From JASFQI01 sp050115555 (GTDB taxonomy: Bacteria > Desulfobacterota > DSM-4660 > Desulfatiglandales > HGW-15), in NCBI GenBank assembly GCA_050115555.1, contig JASFQI010000322.1, positions 1 through 5,854 on the forward strand: a stretch of DNA of 5,854 nucleotides, written 5' to 3'. Positions 1 to 5,854 of this stretch are shown in pieces. Every line of letters begins with the position of its first letter. Positions within the stretch are counted from its first letter, which is position 1. The position numbers and the translations under genes were made by a program. A model generated the notes under the pieces. The model saw only the letters and a program-made list of their open reading frames with translations. It ran no database searches and was not told where the DNA came from.

Positions 1-805
1 CGAACACGTCGTCGAAGATGACCATGGACGTCTCGCGCTGGCCGTACAGCGGGTTGCCCAGCTCTTCCATGTCATCGGCCATGTCCCGTTCCGCGCTGTA
101 AGGGGTGTACTGGCACACGAACGTGATTCCCTTGGCGTCCACGGGCGTGGCAAAGGCCACCGCATAGTCCTCCTCCCCTTCGAAATGCGCCGCCTGGGGA
201 AGGACCACCAGCTCATGGCTTCCGTAAGCCCCGCTGATATTGATCTTGGCCCCGCGGACCGTGATCCCCTGATCGTTTTTGTCCACGATTTTCAGGGACA
301 GATAGGGATCGGGCCAGTCCAGGGTTTTCTTGCCGCGACTGCCCCGCGGCTCTGTCAGGGCGCCCGCCACGGAAAGGTCCTCCTTCTGGACCCATTTCAG
401 GTAGTCCAGAAACCGGTCGCGGTATTGGGTCCCGAGCTTCTGATCCATTTCCCACGTCGTGCTCGCCAGGGAGTGGAACGCGTCGTAGCCCACGCACCGG
501 TAGATGCAGGTACCCAGCCGTTCCGCGGTGAACGTGCCGGCCTCGGCCTTCTTGACCAGGTCGTCCACGCTGGCGCTCACGTGAGTGTAGCGGTTGACCC
601 GGTCATTGATGAGCGGCGAGTGACAGGACATGATGTCCTGGAACTCCGGATCCATGGCCCATCGATAGCTGGCCTTGTTCGCTTCCACCACGGTTCGGGT
701 GTTGCGGTTTTCCATGATGTTGGGGACGCGCTCGCCGTTCATGAACACTCTTGGGTGAACGTTTTTCAGACTCTCTTCGAATTGCTCGGGCGTCTTCAGG
801 GCCAT
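1..805 (-). CDS. 4-hydroxybutyryl-CoA dehydratase-like flavoprotein (AbfD/HpaB superfamily), partial: C-terminus beyond window
   Basis: Translating the minus strand from the ATG at 805-803 gives 268 residues open to the window edge; the family is about 490 residues long, so roughly the N-terminal 55% is present. The protein aligns from memory with Clostridium aminobutyricum AbfD at a constant offset of +1. Cys100 and Cys104 (motif CIYRC) match AbfD Cys99 and Cys103, two ligands of its [4Fe-4S] cluster. The TEPRGSRG segment at 151-158 matches the family flavin-binding loop, and Glu258 matches AbfD Glu257. The cysteine pair separates it from the FAD monooxygenases (HpaB) of the same superfamily, which lack the cluster. 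AbfD converts 4-hydroxybutyryl-CoA to crotonyl-CoA in the cytoplasm by a radical mechanism. Two active-site positions differ: AbfD Gln101 is Tyr102 and Thr190 is Ser191, so the substrate could be another hydroxyacyl-CoA. The remaining cluster ligands (AbfD His292, Cys299) lie outside the window. The start is supported by AGGAG seven bases upstream. Family placement is firm; the exact substrate is not. Confidence 0.85.
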   Translation of the reverse strand, partial: MALKTPEQFEESLKNVHPRVFMNGERVPNIMENRNTRTVVEANKASYRWAMDPEFQDIMSCHSPLINDRVNRYTHVSASVDDLVKKAEAGTFTAERLGTCIYRCVGYDAFHSLASTTWEMDQKLGTQYRDRFLDYLKWVQKEDLSVAGALTEPRGSRGKKTLDWPDPYLSLKIVDKNDQGITVRGAKINISGAYGSHELVVLPQAAHFEGEEDYAVAFATPVDAKGITFVCQYTPYSAERDMADDMEELGNPLYGQRETSMVIFDDVF

Positions 806-812
806 GGCTCTT

Positions 813-817
813 CTCCT
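813..817 (-). promoter_or_regulatory. Ribosome binding site of the AbfD-like gene
   Basis: AGGAG on the minus strand, seven bases before the ATG at 805-803. It fixes the start of the dehydratase, whose translation begins MALKTPEQFEESL, similar in position and pattern to the AbfD N-terminus. Confidence 0.8.
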
Positions 818-841
818 TGGATGATGATGGAATGGAAGTCG

Positions 842-880
842 AAAAAAAACGCGCTACACCCGAATTTCCGGGTTGTTTTT
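842..880 (-). terminator. Weak candidate terminator between the LysM gene and the dehydratase
   Basis: ACCCG (858-862) can pair with CGGGT (869-873) across a six-base loop. On the minus strand the hairpin is followed, after eight bases, by a run of eight T (849-842), which is further away than in a canonical intrinsic terminator. On the plus strand it is followed within three bases by five T (876-880), but no plus-strand gene lies upstream. It sits about 70 bases past the LysM stop codon, where a terminator would be expected. The short stem and the spacing keep confidence low. Confidence 0.25.
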
Positions 881-932
881 CCATCGGGATGAATCGCCTT
901 CCGTGGCTTCTTCGTTTTGTTCGCTGCTTACG

Positions 933-946
933 CCGGGGAACCCCGG
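933..946. repeat. 14-base inverted repeat just past the LysM stop codon
   Basis: CCGGGG and CCCCGG flank a two-base centre, giving up to six G-C pairs (fewer in a real hairpin because of the tiny loop). It lies five bases beyond the TGA at 953-951 of the LysM gene. No T run follows on the minus strand, so it is not an intrinsic terminator by itself. It could protect the 3' end of the transcript or be chance in GC-rich DNA. Confidence 0.35.
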
Positions 947-950
947 GCCG

Positions 951-2843
951 TCACAGGGCTGAGAGCCCGAGCACGCGGTACTCATCCCGCGCCAGCAACC
1001 GGAGCAGATCATCGGGCAGTCGAAGCGGCGTGGCCAGCAGGCGGCGGCCCGCGCGGTCTTCAAAGCTTATGCCCTGAATTCGAAAACGGATGTTCTGATA
1101 CCCGTCCCGCTCGGTGGCCATGACGTCGATGGGCGAGGGCTGGTAATCCACTCCCAGGAATCCCAGCATGCGTCTCACCACCTCGAGGGGATCTTTCTGC
1201 CCCGCCAGGGACAGGTAGGACAGGTCTCGCTCACGCATCAGGGGCATGAGCTCGGATCCGACTCCGGTCAGATCCAGCAGGTGCTTTTTCCCGTCCTTTT
1301 CAAAGAGGTAATCGGCCTTGACGAACAGGTTGAAGTCCGAACCGGCCTTTTCGTACACAGGAATTTCCACATTCCGAAAAAAATCCAGCCCGTGCAAGTC
1401 AAGGAGGGTTTCCACCAGGCTTTGAAGGTCCGGTCCCGCGTCCAGGACGCTCTGCGCAGGCGGCAAGGGGGAATCGGAGTCCTGCCGCGGAGGATAATCC
1501 ACCACGCGCACGCCTCGACGGGCGAGGTAGTCGCGTACAGGGCCCGGGGTGGCAGGGGTCCGCTCATCAAGGATCGTGATCATCACGGTGTCGTTCTGTT
1601 GCGTTCCGGTCCCGCTCCTTTGAAGGATCCAGTCGGCAGTCAACCGGACAGGAATTTCCCCTCCCACGTGAACGGACTCTCCCCGGCCGTGCAGGGTGCC
1701 CAGGTCGCATTCCGGAAGGATACGGTCCAGTGCGGAAGCCAGGTCGTCCCCGTCCTCCAGATGCACGATGCGATAGTGCTCCCAGGTTTCCTCGATCAGG
1801 GTGGCCATTTTTCCGGGGAGCCCGTGGTGGAAGTCCACAATGACCTTGCGCCCGTTCGAGAGGTCGATCATGGGGTAGGCGTCCGCGCGGAGGTTTACCT
1901 CTCCCTTTTCCCGGAGCGGAATGAAATGCTGGCCGCGCTGAATCCACTCTTCCCCCAGGAGCCGGAAGAGCCGTCCCAGTCGATCCCGAAGCGGATTGGG
2001 CGTTTCCTCCACCGCACGCATCTGCAGGGTGCTTTCCGGCGGTGGCTCCAGGTCGAGCTCCGGCATGTCTTCCTCCGGGACAGGGAAGGACTCCCGGGTC
2101 GGTTCAATGGGCCTACGTACGAGCTCGGGGGAGAAGACAGGAAGACGGATTTTCTGGCCCGGCAAAATGACGTCCGGGTCGCGAAGAGAGGGGTTGAGCC
2201 TCCGGACCGCATCCAGGTACTTCTCATAAAACTCGGCGCTCGGGGAGTCGTAACGCTGATCGATGATCTTGACCAGGCTGTCGCCGCGCCGGACCGTGTA
2301 CTGCTCGAGGTCCAGATCGCTCAGGTCCTCCAGGGCCACCGGCACCGATTCCGGGCGTTTGAGCGGAATGGCGGGCCCGGTTCCTTCGGCAGGCGACAGG
2401 GTGAGGGGTACCAGGATGTGCTGGCCGGGGTGGACTTTGTCCAGATCGGTCAGAGAGGGATTGAGCTTTTTCAGAATGGCGAGGAGCTCGGCCAGGTTTC
2501 GTTTCTCGAGGAGATTTCGTTCCCGGAAGATCTGCCAGATCCACTCCCCTTTTCGGACGGTGTGGTTCTCGGTCAGCACCCGTTTCCCGGCGACCTCGAG
2601 GATTTCGGGCTCAGGATCGGTTTCGTCACCGGACTCCGGCTTGGATCCCTCGTCGGCACCCTGTTCAGGCTCGGGTTCAGGCTCCGGTTCCGGCTCGGCC
2701 GTCTTGATCAATTCGATGCTGTAAGTGTCTTCGTCTTCGGCAGATTCGGGTTCCGCAGCCGCCGGACCGATCCCGATCAGGACCAGAAGGAGGAACGCCG
2801 TCAGGGAAAAAAAGCTGTTGACAATCCAGAGGCGAGTCTTCAC
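951..2843 (-). CDS. Exported two-LysM protein with a duplicated C-terminal region of unknown function
   Basis: Complete, 630 residues. Residues 1-30 form a Sec signal peptide: Lys2 and Arg4, a hydrophobic stretch 11-26, then Ala28-Ala29-Ala30, a signal peptidase I site. No lipobox cysteine is visible, so a soluble periplasmic protein is expected. Residues 31-82 are an acidic linker with a Glu-Pro run at 50-60. Two LysM domains follow, 94-147 (HTVRKGEWIWQIF to PGQHILVPL) and 182-236 (YTVRRGDSL to PGQKIRLPV). LysM domains bind the N-acetylglucosamine-containing glycan of peptidoglycan, so anchoring to the cell wall is the likely role. Residues about 284-628 match no family I recognise and contain no hydrolase motif I can name; they look like two diverged copies of one alpha/beta unit. 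The start is GTG at 2843-2841: an in-frame TAA at 2861-2859 excludes a longer form, and AGAGGA lies just upstream. The gene diverges from smc. The LysM domains and export are firm; the enzymatic or structural role of the C-terminus is unknown. Confidence 0.9.
   Translation of the reverse strand: MKTRLWIVNSFFSLTAFLLLVLIGIGPAAAEPESAEDEDTYSIELIKTAEPEPEPEPEPEQGADEGSKPESGDETDPEPEILEVAGKRVLTENHTVRKGEWIWQIFRERNLLEKRNLAELLAILKKLNPSLTDLDKVHPGQHILVPLTLSPAEGTGPAIPLKRPESVPVALEDLSDLDLEQYTVRRGDSLVKIIDQRYDSPSAEFYEKYLDAVRRLNPSLRDPDVILPGQKIRLPVFSPELVRRPIEPTRESFPVPEEDMPELDLEPPPESTLQMRAVEETPNPLRDRLGRLFRLLGEEWIQRGQHFIPLREKGEVNLRADAYPMIDLSNGRKVIVDFHHGLPGKMATLIEETWEHYRIVHLEDGDDLASALDRILPECDLGTLHGRGESVHVGGEIPVRLTADWILQRSGTGTQQNDTVMITILDERTPATPGPVRDYLARRGVRVVDYPPRQDSDSPLPPAQSVLDAGPDLQSLVETLLDLHGLDFFRNVEIPVYEKAGSDFNLFVKADYLFEKDGKKHLLDLTGVGSELMPLMRERDLSYLSLAGQKDPLEVVRRMLGFLGVDYQPSPIDVMATERDGYQNIRFRIQGISFEDRAGRRLLATPLRLPDDLLRLLARDEYRVLGLSAL
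960..1994 (-). repeat. Diverged internal duplication in the C-terminal region of the LysM protein
   Basis: Copy 1 spans about residues 284-450 (1994-1494), copy 2 about 471-628 (1433-960), joined by a proline-rich linker. Matching stations occur in the same order: LRDRLGRLFRLLG (285-297) with LQSLVETLLDLHG (473-485); FIPLREKGEVNL (307-318) with EIPVYEKAGSDFNL (493-506); GRKVIVDF (331-338) with GKKHLLDL (518-525); an Asp-started helix near 366-376 with one near 551-563; and LARRGVRVV (440-448) with LARDEYRVL (617-625). The order suggests strand, helix, strand, helix in each copy. It is visible only in protein; the DNA copies are too diverged to match. Alignment was by eye. Confidence 0.6.
2664..2696 (-). 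repeat. Glu-Pro coding repeat in the LysM protein linker
   Basis: Residues 50-60 alternate glutamate and proline, encoded by imperfect GAGCCG-like hexamers. Such tracts commonly serve as stiff, extended spacers between a secreted protein's N-terminus and its folded domains; here it separates the signal peptide from the first LysM domain. Slippage between hexamers would change the length without shifting the frame. Confidence 0.7.
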
Positions 2844-2847
2844 AAGG

Positions 2848-2853
2848 TCCTCT
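2848..2853 (-). promoter_or_regulatory. Ribosome binding site deciding the GTG start of the LysM gene
   Basis: AGAGGA on the minus strand lies only four bases before the GTG at 2843-2841, a short spacing. The reading frame upstream is closed by TAA at 2861-2859 with no other start codon between, so GTG is the only possible start for the full signal peptide. Confidence 0.7.
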
Positions 2854-2902
2854 GCGGGTTAGCGGATGCGATCCTGAATGCGCAAAAGGGCGGCACGCTC
2901 GT

Positions 2903-2979
2903 GGTGAGGGCTGTGTCGGCCTCACCTGTGGGAACCGCTTTGACCGTTCAGGGCGTTCCCTGCGACCGATTTTGCAGGG
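2903..2979 (-). other. Structured leader RNA with alternative hairpins upstream of the LysM gene
   Basis: The predicted transcript from the promoter at 3026-2997 has a leader of about 147 bases. It contains a six-pair hairpin (GCAGGG 2974-2979 with CCCTGC 2958-2963, ten-base loop) and a seven-pair hairpin (GGTGAGG 2903-2909 with CCTCACC 2920-2926, ten-base loop). Between them GGGAAC (2930-2935) can pair with GTTCCC (2955-2960), extended by two more G-C pairs past one bulge. That third pairing shares 2958-2960 with the first hairpin, so the two exclude each other. Competing pairings are a feature of regulatory leaders, but I recognise no known riboswitch class, and GC-rich DNA yields such stems by chance. 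Confidence 0.35.
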
Positions 2980-2996
2980 TGCCTCAATCGAAATGA

Positions 2997-3026
2997 ATTT
3001 TAGATACTTAGCCGCAACAATGTCAA
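2997..3026 (-). promoter_or_regulatory. Promoter of the LysM gene (housekeeping sigma type)
   Basis: On the minus strand a perfect -35 box TTGACA (3026-3021) is followed after 18 bases by TAAAAT (3002-2997), which matches five of six -10 consensus positions. Transcription would start near 2990. The boxes lie in a locally AT-richer stretch between two GC-rich genes. Confidence 0.65.
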
Positions 3027-3104
3027 CGCTTTTCCGGACGCACCCTCGATCCTACTATATATTGGAATTTTTTGTCCGTGCTCCACAGGATATGGTGTTT
3101 TTCC

Positions 3105-3134
3105 TTTACAAGATCTGCAAACATCTGCTACAGT
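3105..3134 (+). promoter_or_regulatory. Promoter of smc (extended -10 type)
   Basis: TTTACA (3105-3110, five of six consensus positions) is followed after 18 bases by TACAGT (3129-3134, four of six). TG at 3126-3127, one base before the -10 box, makes an extended -10 element that can compensate for the weaker hexamer. Start of transcription near 3141 would leave a leader of about 100 bases. The hexamer ATCTGC occurs twice in the spacer (3113-3118 and 3123-3128), ten bases apart. Confidence 0.5.
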
Positions 3135-3185
3135 GAGTGCGATTTAAGCCCGGCGTTCCGCAAAGGTCCTGAAAAGACATCGATC

Positions 3186-3245
3186 ATGACGGAATCGGCG
3201 GGGGATGGGGAAGGAAACCGAACCCTTCACGGGAGGAATGCATGA
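3186..3245 (+). CDS. Possible 19-codon leader ORF overlapping the smc start (ATGA)
   Basis: ATG at 3186-3188 opens a 19-residue frame (MTESAGDGEGNRTLHGRNA) whose TGA at 3243-3245 overlaps the smc start codon in the arrangement ATGA. Such overlaps often couple translation of two genes. Against it, the only ribosome-binding candidate is a weak AAAAGA about eight bases upstream, the peptide resembles nothing known to me, and smc has its own strong ribosome binding site. It may be chance. Confidence 0.2.
   Translation: MTESAGDGEGNRTLHGRNA
3232..3236 (+). promoter_or_regulatory. Ribosome binding site of smc
   Basis: GGAGG, five bases before the ATG at 3242-3244. It selects this ATG over the out-of-frame ATG four bases earlier (3238-3240); the chosen start gives the usual SMC N-terminus MKIKKLSIVGFKSF. 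Confidence 0.85.
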
Positions 3246-5854
3246 AAATCAAAAAGCTCTCCATCGTGGGATTCAAGTCCTTCATGGATCGGCTTGAAGT
3301 GGCCCTGCCCGAGGGGATCAGCGCGATCGTGGGGCCGAACGGATGCGGCAAGAGCAACATCGTGGACGCCATTCGCTGGGCCATGGGGGAGCAGAGCGCC
3401 AAGCAGCTCCGCGGCCGCCAGATGGAGGATGTCATTTTCAGCGGCGCCGGCGAGTACAAACCCATGGGTATGGCAGAGGTCTCGCTGGTTTTTGAAAACG
3501 GCGACGGCTCGTTTCCCGGGGAGTATGCCCAGCTGAGCGAGCTGGCGGTCACCCGTCGCCTCTACCGCTCGGGGGAGAGCGAGTACCTGATCAACCGGGT
3601 GCCCTGCCGTCTCAAGGACATCCAGGAGATTTTCATGGATACGGGCCTGGGGAACAAGGCCTACTCCATCATCGGACAGGGGCGGATCAGCAGCATCATC
3701 GAGCAGCGGCCCGAGGAGACCCGGGCCATGCTCGAGGAAGCGGCCGGGATCACCAAGTACCGAAAAAAAGTGACGGAGTCTCAACGTAAGCTGGAGCTCA
3801 CCCGGGGGAACCTCCAGCGGGTGGAGGATATCCTGAGCGAGGTCGAGCGGCAGATGCGCTCCCTCAAACGCCAGGCCGCCATGGCAAGGCGCTACAAAAA
3901 ATTGAGCACCGAGATCGAGGACCTGGAGCTCACCCTTCATGCAAACGCCTTCCATGCCCTCAAGGAGGAATCCGGGGATCGGATCCGGTCCACCGAGGCC
4001 CTGGTGCAGGAGGAGACCGATCAGACCTCGCGACTGGCTGCGCTTCAGGCGGACATCGAGCGGATGCATCTCGAGCTCAGCGAAAAGGATGAGGAGATCG
4101 GAGGGCTCCGGGACACGTTCCTCCGCAGAAAGGAATCGGTCAGTCGAAAGGAATCCACGCTGGAGTCTCTGGCCGGTGAGAAGCGGATGCAGGTGACGCT
4201 CGAAAACCGGTTGAAGGAGGAGAAGGAGGAGATCGAGAGAAAGGTCCGGGAGTTCGAGGAGGAGCACCTGGACATGGAGCAGCGCGCGTCGGCCCTGCGC
4301 GAGAATGCAGGATCCCTGGAGGAGGAGATCGGCCTTCTGGAGCAGCGGCTCAAGAGGCGCAACCAGGCCCTTCAGGAGGTTCGGGAGGAGTACGAGCGAG
4401 CGCGGTCGGACGTCAACAGCGGCATGACCCGCGAGGCCGGGCTGAACCAGGAGTCCGGGTACCTGAACCAGAGGATCGGGGAGATTACGGACAGCAGGGC
4501 CCGGCTTGAGCAGGAGAAACAGGAGGTCGAGGCCAAGATCGAGCGGCTCACTGAGGCGTCCCGTCGAAAGACCGAGGGCCGGGAGGCCCTGGCCGGGAAG
4601 CTGGCCCGGGTCGAGGAGGATCTGGAACGGGAGCGGGAGGAAAGCCAGGAGCTCGAGCAGGTTCGAAGGACGGTGGAGGCGGATTTGAAGCGGGCAGAGA
4701 CCGAGCTCGCCAACCTGGACTCCAGGCTTGCCAGCCTGCGGTCTCTCACGGAGAACTTCGAAGGCTTCCAGGTGGGTGTTCGAACCATCATGAAGGCGCG
4801 GGACCTGGATGCGCATCGGGAGGGCCGCATTCTGGGGCTCGTGGCGGACATGGTGCAGGTGGCCCCCGAACTGGAGCAGGCGGTGGAAGCGGTGCTCGCC
4901 GATCGCCTCCAGTACGTGATCGTGGAAGGGCTTCATGACGGCAAGGAAGGCGTGGCCTACCTGAAGGCCAGGGCGCGAGGCCGGAGCAGCTTCGTCCCGC
5001 TTCGGGACCTGTGCGTAAACGGCCACGGTAAGGCCACGGGAAACGGCCTTCCCCTGCTGCGGGAGCGCATTGACGTTTCGGATGAAAGCTACCGTCCCAT
5101 GATCGATACCCTGCTCGGGGATGCTGCCGTGGCCGAAGACCTGGATCAGGCCATCGAGGTGTGGTCCCGCAACGGCAACAAACCCTGCCTGGTGACGCCG
5201 GACGGCGACATGATCGATGAGCGGGGGGTCATCAGCGGAGGAAAGGCCAATCGAAGCTCTCACGGCCTTCTGGCAAGGAAGCGTGAGATCCAGGAGCTCG
5301 ATCGGAAGGTGTCCCAGAGTCGGGGTGACGTAGAGACGCTGGGCGGCAAGCTGGAGCAGATCGATCTGGACATGGACGCACGGCGTGCACGGGTCGAAGC
5401 CCTGGGTCAGGAACGCGAATCCTGTCGCGAAGAGATCAACGATTACGACCGGATCCTTTTGCAAATCGGGAATGAGCTGGACCAGATCCTTCGATTTTCC
5501 GAACGGATTTCAGGTGAGTTGGAACAGAAGGAGCAGGAAAAGGATAAGCATCGCGATGCGCTCGATCGCATTCGGACAGAGCTCGAGGCCTGTCAGGAGG
5601 AGATTCGAGAGCGGGAGCGCTACCTGAAAGAAAAGGAGGTCGAGCTCAAGGAGAGTGAAGAGGAAGCCGATCGGTTCCGAAACGAGCTGGCCGACCTCAA
5701 GGTGTCCATGAACCGTGCCCAGGAGGAAGAAAAGGGTCTCCTGCGACAGCTGGAGCGCATCGAAGATTACCGGGAGGAGGCCCTGGAGAAACTGGAGAAG
5801 ATCGACCGCGACACCGACGAGGCCAGGAGAACCTATCAGGCCTGCGAGGAGCGG
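3242..5854 (+). CDS. smc: Chromosome segregation/condensation ATPase SMC, partial: C-terminal head beyond window
   Basis: The 871 residues present cover about three quarters of a typical bacterial SMC (near 1,190). SMC dimers with ScpA and ScpB form the condensin ring that extrudes loops and helps separate sister chromosomes. Visible parts in order: N-terminal head with Walker A GPNGCGKSN (31-39), conserved Arg57 in LRGRQMEDVIFSG (the arginine-finger position of Bacillus subtilis SMC), and the Q-loop Gln146 in IIGQGRISSIIEQRP; first coiled-coil arm about 170-500, rich in Glu, Arg, Lys and Leu; the GFQVGVR lead-in (508-514); hinge about 526-668 ending in RGVISGGK; then the return coiled coil to the window end. 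The ABC signature LSGGE and Walker B, both needed for ATP hydrolysis, belong to the missing C-terminal head. No frameshift or lesion is seen. RecN, Rad50 and MukB are excluded by the hinge and by the N-terminal head sequence. Start supported by GGAGG. Confidence 0.97.
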   Translation, partial: MKIKKLSIVGFKSFMDRLEVALPEGISAIVGPNGCGKSNIVDAIRWAMGEQSAKQLRGRQMEDVIFSGAGEYKPMGMAEVSLVFENGDGSFPGEYAQLSELAVTRRLYRSGESEYLINRVPCRLKDIQEIFMDTGLGNKAYSIIGQGRISSIIEQRPEETRAMLEEAAGITKYRKKVTESQRKLELTRGNLQRVEDILSEVERQMRSLKRQAAMARRYKKLSTEIEDLELTLHANAFHALKEESGDRIRSTEALVQEETDQTSRLAALQADIERMHLELSEKDEEIGGLRDTFLRRKESVSRKESTLESLAGEKRMQVTLENRLKEEKEEIERKVREFEEEHLDMEQRASALRENAGSLEEEIGLLEQRLKRRNQALQEVREEYERARSDVNSGMTREAGLNQESGYLNQRIGEITDSRARLEQEKQEVEAKIERLTEASRRKTEGREALAGKLARVEEDLEREREESQELEQVRRTVEADLKRAETELANLDSRLASLRSLTENFEGFQVGVRTIMKARDLDAHREGRILGLVADMVQVAPELEQAVEAVLADRLQYVIVEGLHDGKEGVAYLKARARGRSSFVPLRDLCVNGHGKATGNGLPLLRERIDVSDESYRPMIDTLLGDAAVAEDLDQAIEVWSRNGNKPCLVTPDGDMIDERGVISGGKANRSSHGLLARKREIQELDRKVSQSRGDVETLGGKLEQIDLDMDARRARVEALGQERESCREEINDYDRILLQIGNELDQILRFSERISGELEQKEQEKDKHRDALDRIRTELEACQEEIRERERYLKEKEVELKESEEEADRFRNELADLKVSMNRAQEEEKGLLRQLERIEDYREEALEKLEKIDRDTDEARRTYQACEER

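Noticed and set aside
603..884. 93-codon minus-strand frame overlapping the dehydratase start
   Set aside because: It lies in another frame of the same strand, with low-complexity composition and no ribosome binding site better than that of the dehydratase.
185..892. 235-codon plus-strand frame opposite the dehydratase
   Set aside because: It is antisense to a clearly recognisable AbfD-family protein with a ribosome binding site; the translation matches no family.
933..946. GC-rich palindrome as an intrinsic terminator of the LysM gene
   Set aside because: The centre has only two bases and no T run follows on the minus strand, so it lacks the basic features of a Rho-independent terminator.
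2677..2925. 82-codon minus-strand frame starting in the LysM leader
   Set aside because: It starts at a GTG without a good ribosome binding site, overlaps the LysM signal-peptide region out of frame, and its Arg/Pro-rich composition is typical of shadow frames.
1281..2996. 571-codon plus-strand open frame opposite the LysM gene
   Set aside because: It runs in exact codon register with the LysM gene, so its stops would require TTA, CTA or TCA codons in the sense strand, which GC-rich genes avoid. The protein looks like no family, and the true gene has a signal peptide and LysM domains.
3763..3769. Run of seven A in smc (codons 174-176), a possible slippery site for programmed frameshifting
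   Set aside because: The A-AAA-AAA pattern is in the right phase, but I see no upstream Shine-Dalgarno-like stimulator or clear downstream hairpin, and SMC is not known to use frameshifting; a Lys-Lys pair is normal here.
3227..5464. 745-codon minus-strand open frame opposite smc
   Set aside because: Same codon-register effect over a gene poor in TTA, CTA and TCA. Its leucine-rich sequence mirrors the Glu/Lys-rich coiled coil of SMC. There is no evidence of its own expression.

Overview
The window holds three protein-coding genes, two of them cut by the window edges, in GC-rich DNA. The leftmost gene (minus strand, runs off position 1) encodes a flavin and iron-sulfur acyl-CoA dehydratase of the 4-hydroxybutyryl-CoA dehydratase (AbfD) family, an oxygen-sensitive type of enzyme. 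With a Desulfobacterota-like SMC protein and an exported two-LysM protein, this suggests an anaerobic Gram-negative bacterium, perhaps a sulfate-reducing or syntrophic member of the Desulfobacterota. The taxonomic guess is inference from gene content and protein style only.

Layout. 1-805 (-): N-terminal 268 residues of the AbfD-like dehydratase. 806-950: short gap with a 14-base inverted repeat and a weak hairpin next to T runs. 951-2843 (-): complete 630-residue exported protein with signal peptide, an acidic Glu-Pro linker, two LysM domains and a large C-terminal region that I read as two diverged copies of one unrecognised alpha/beta domain. 2844-3241: divergent intergenic region with a good promoter for each direction and a structured leader on the lysM side. 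3242-5854 (+): first 871 residues of the chromosome-condensation ATPase SMC (N-terminal head half, first coiled-coil arm, hinge, part of the return arm), cut before the signature motif and Walker B.

How the parts relate. smc and the LysM gene share one divergent control region, with -35 boxes about 80 bp apart. The LysM gene and the dehydratase point the same way, but the 145-base gap and the unrelated functions give no strong reason to call them an operon. No RNA gene, mobile element, CRISPR array or phage gene was recognised. The most unusual item is the duplicated C-terminal region of the LysM protein; second is the leader RNA between its promoter and its GTG start, which can form mutually exclusive hairpins.
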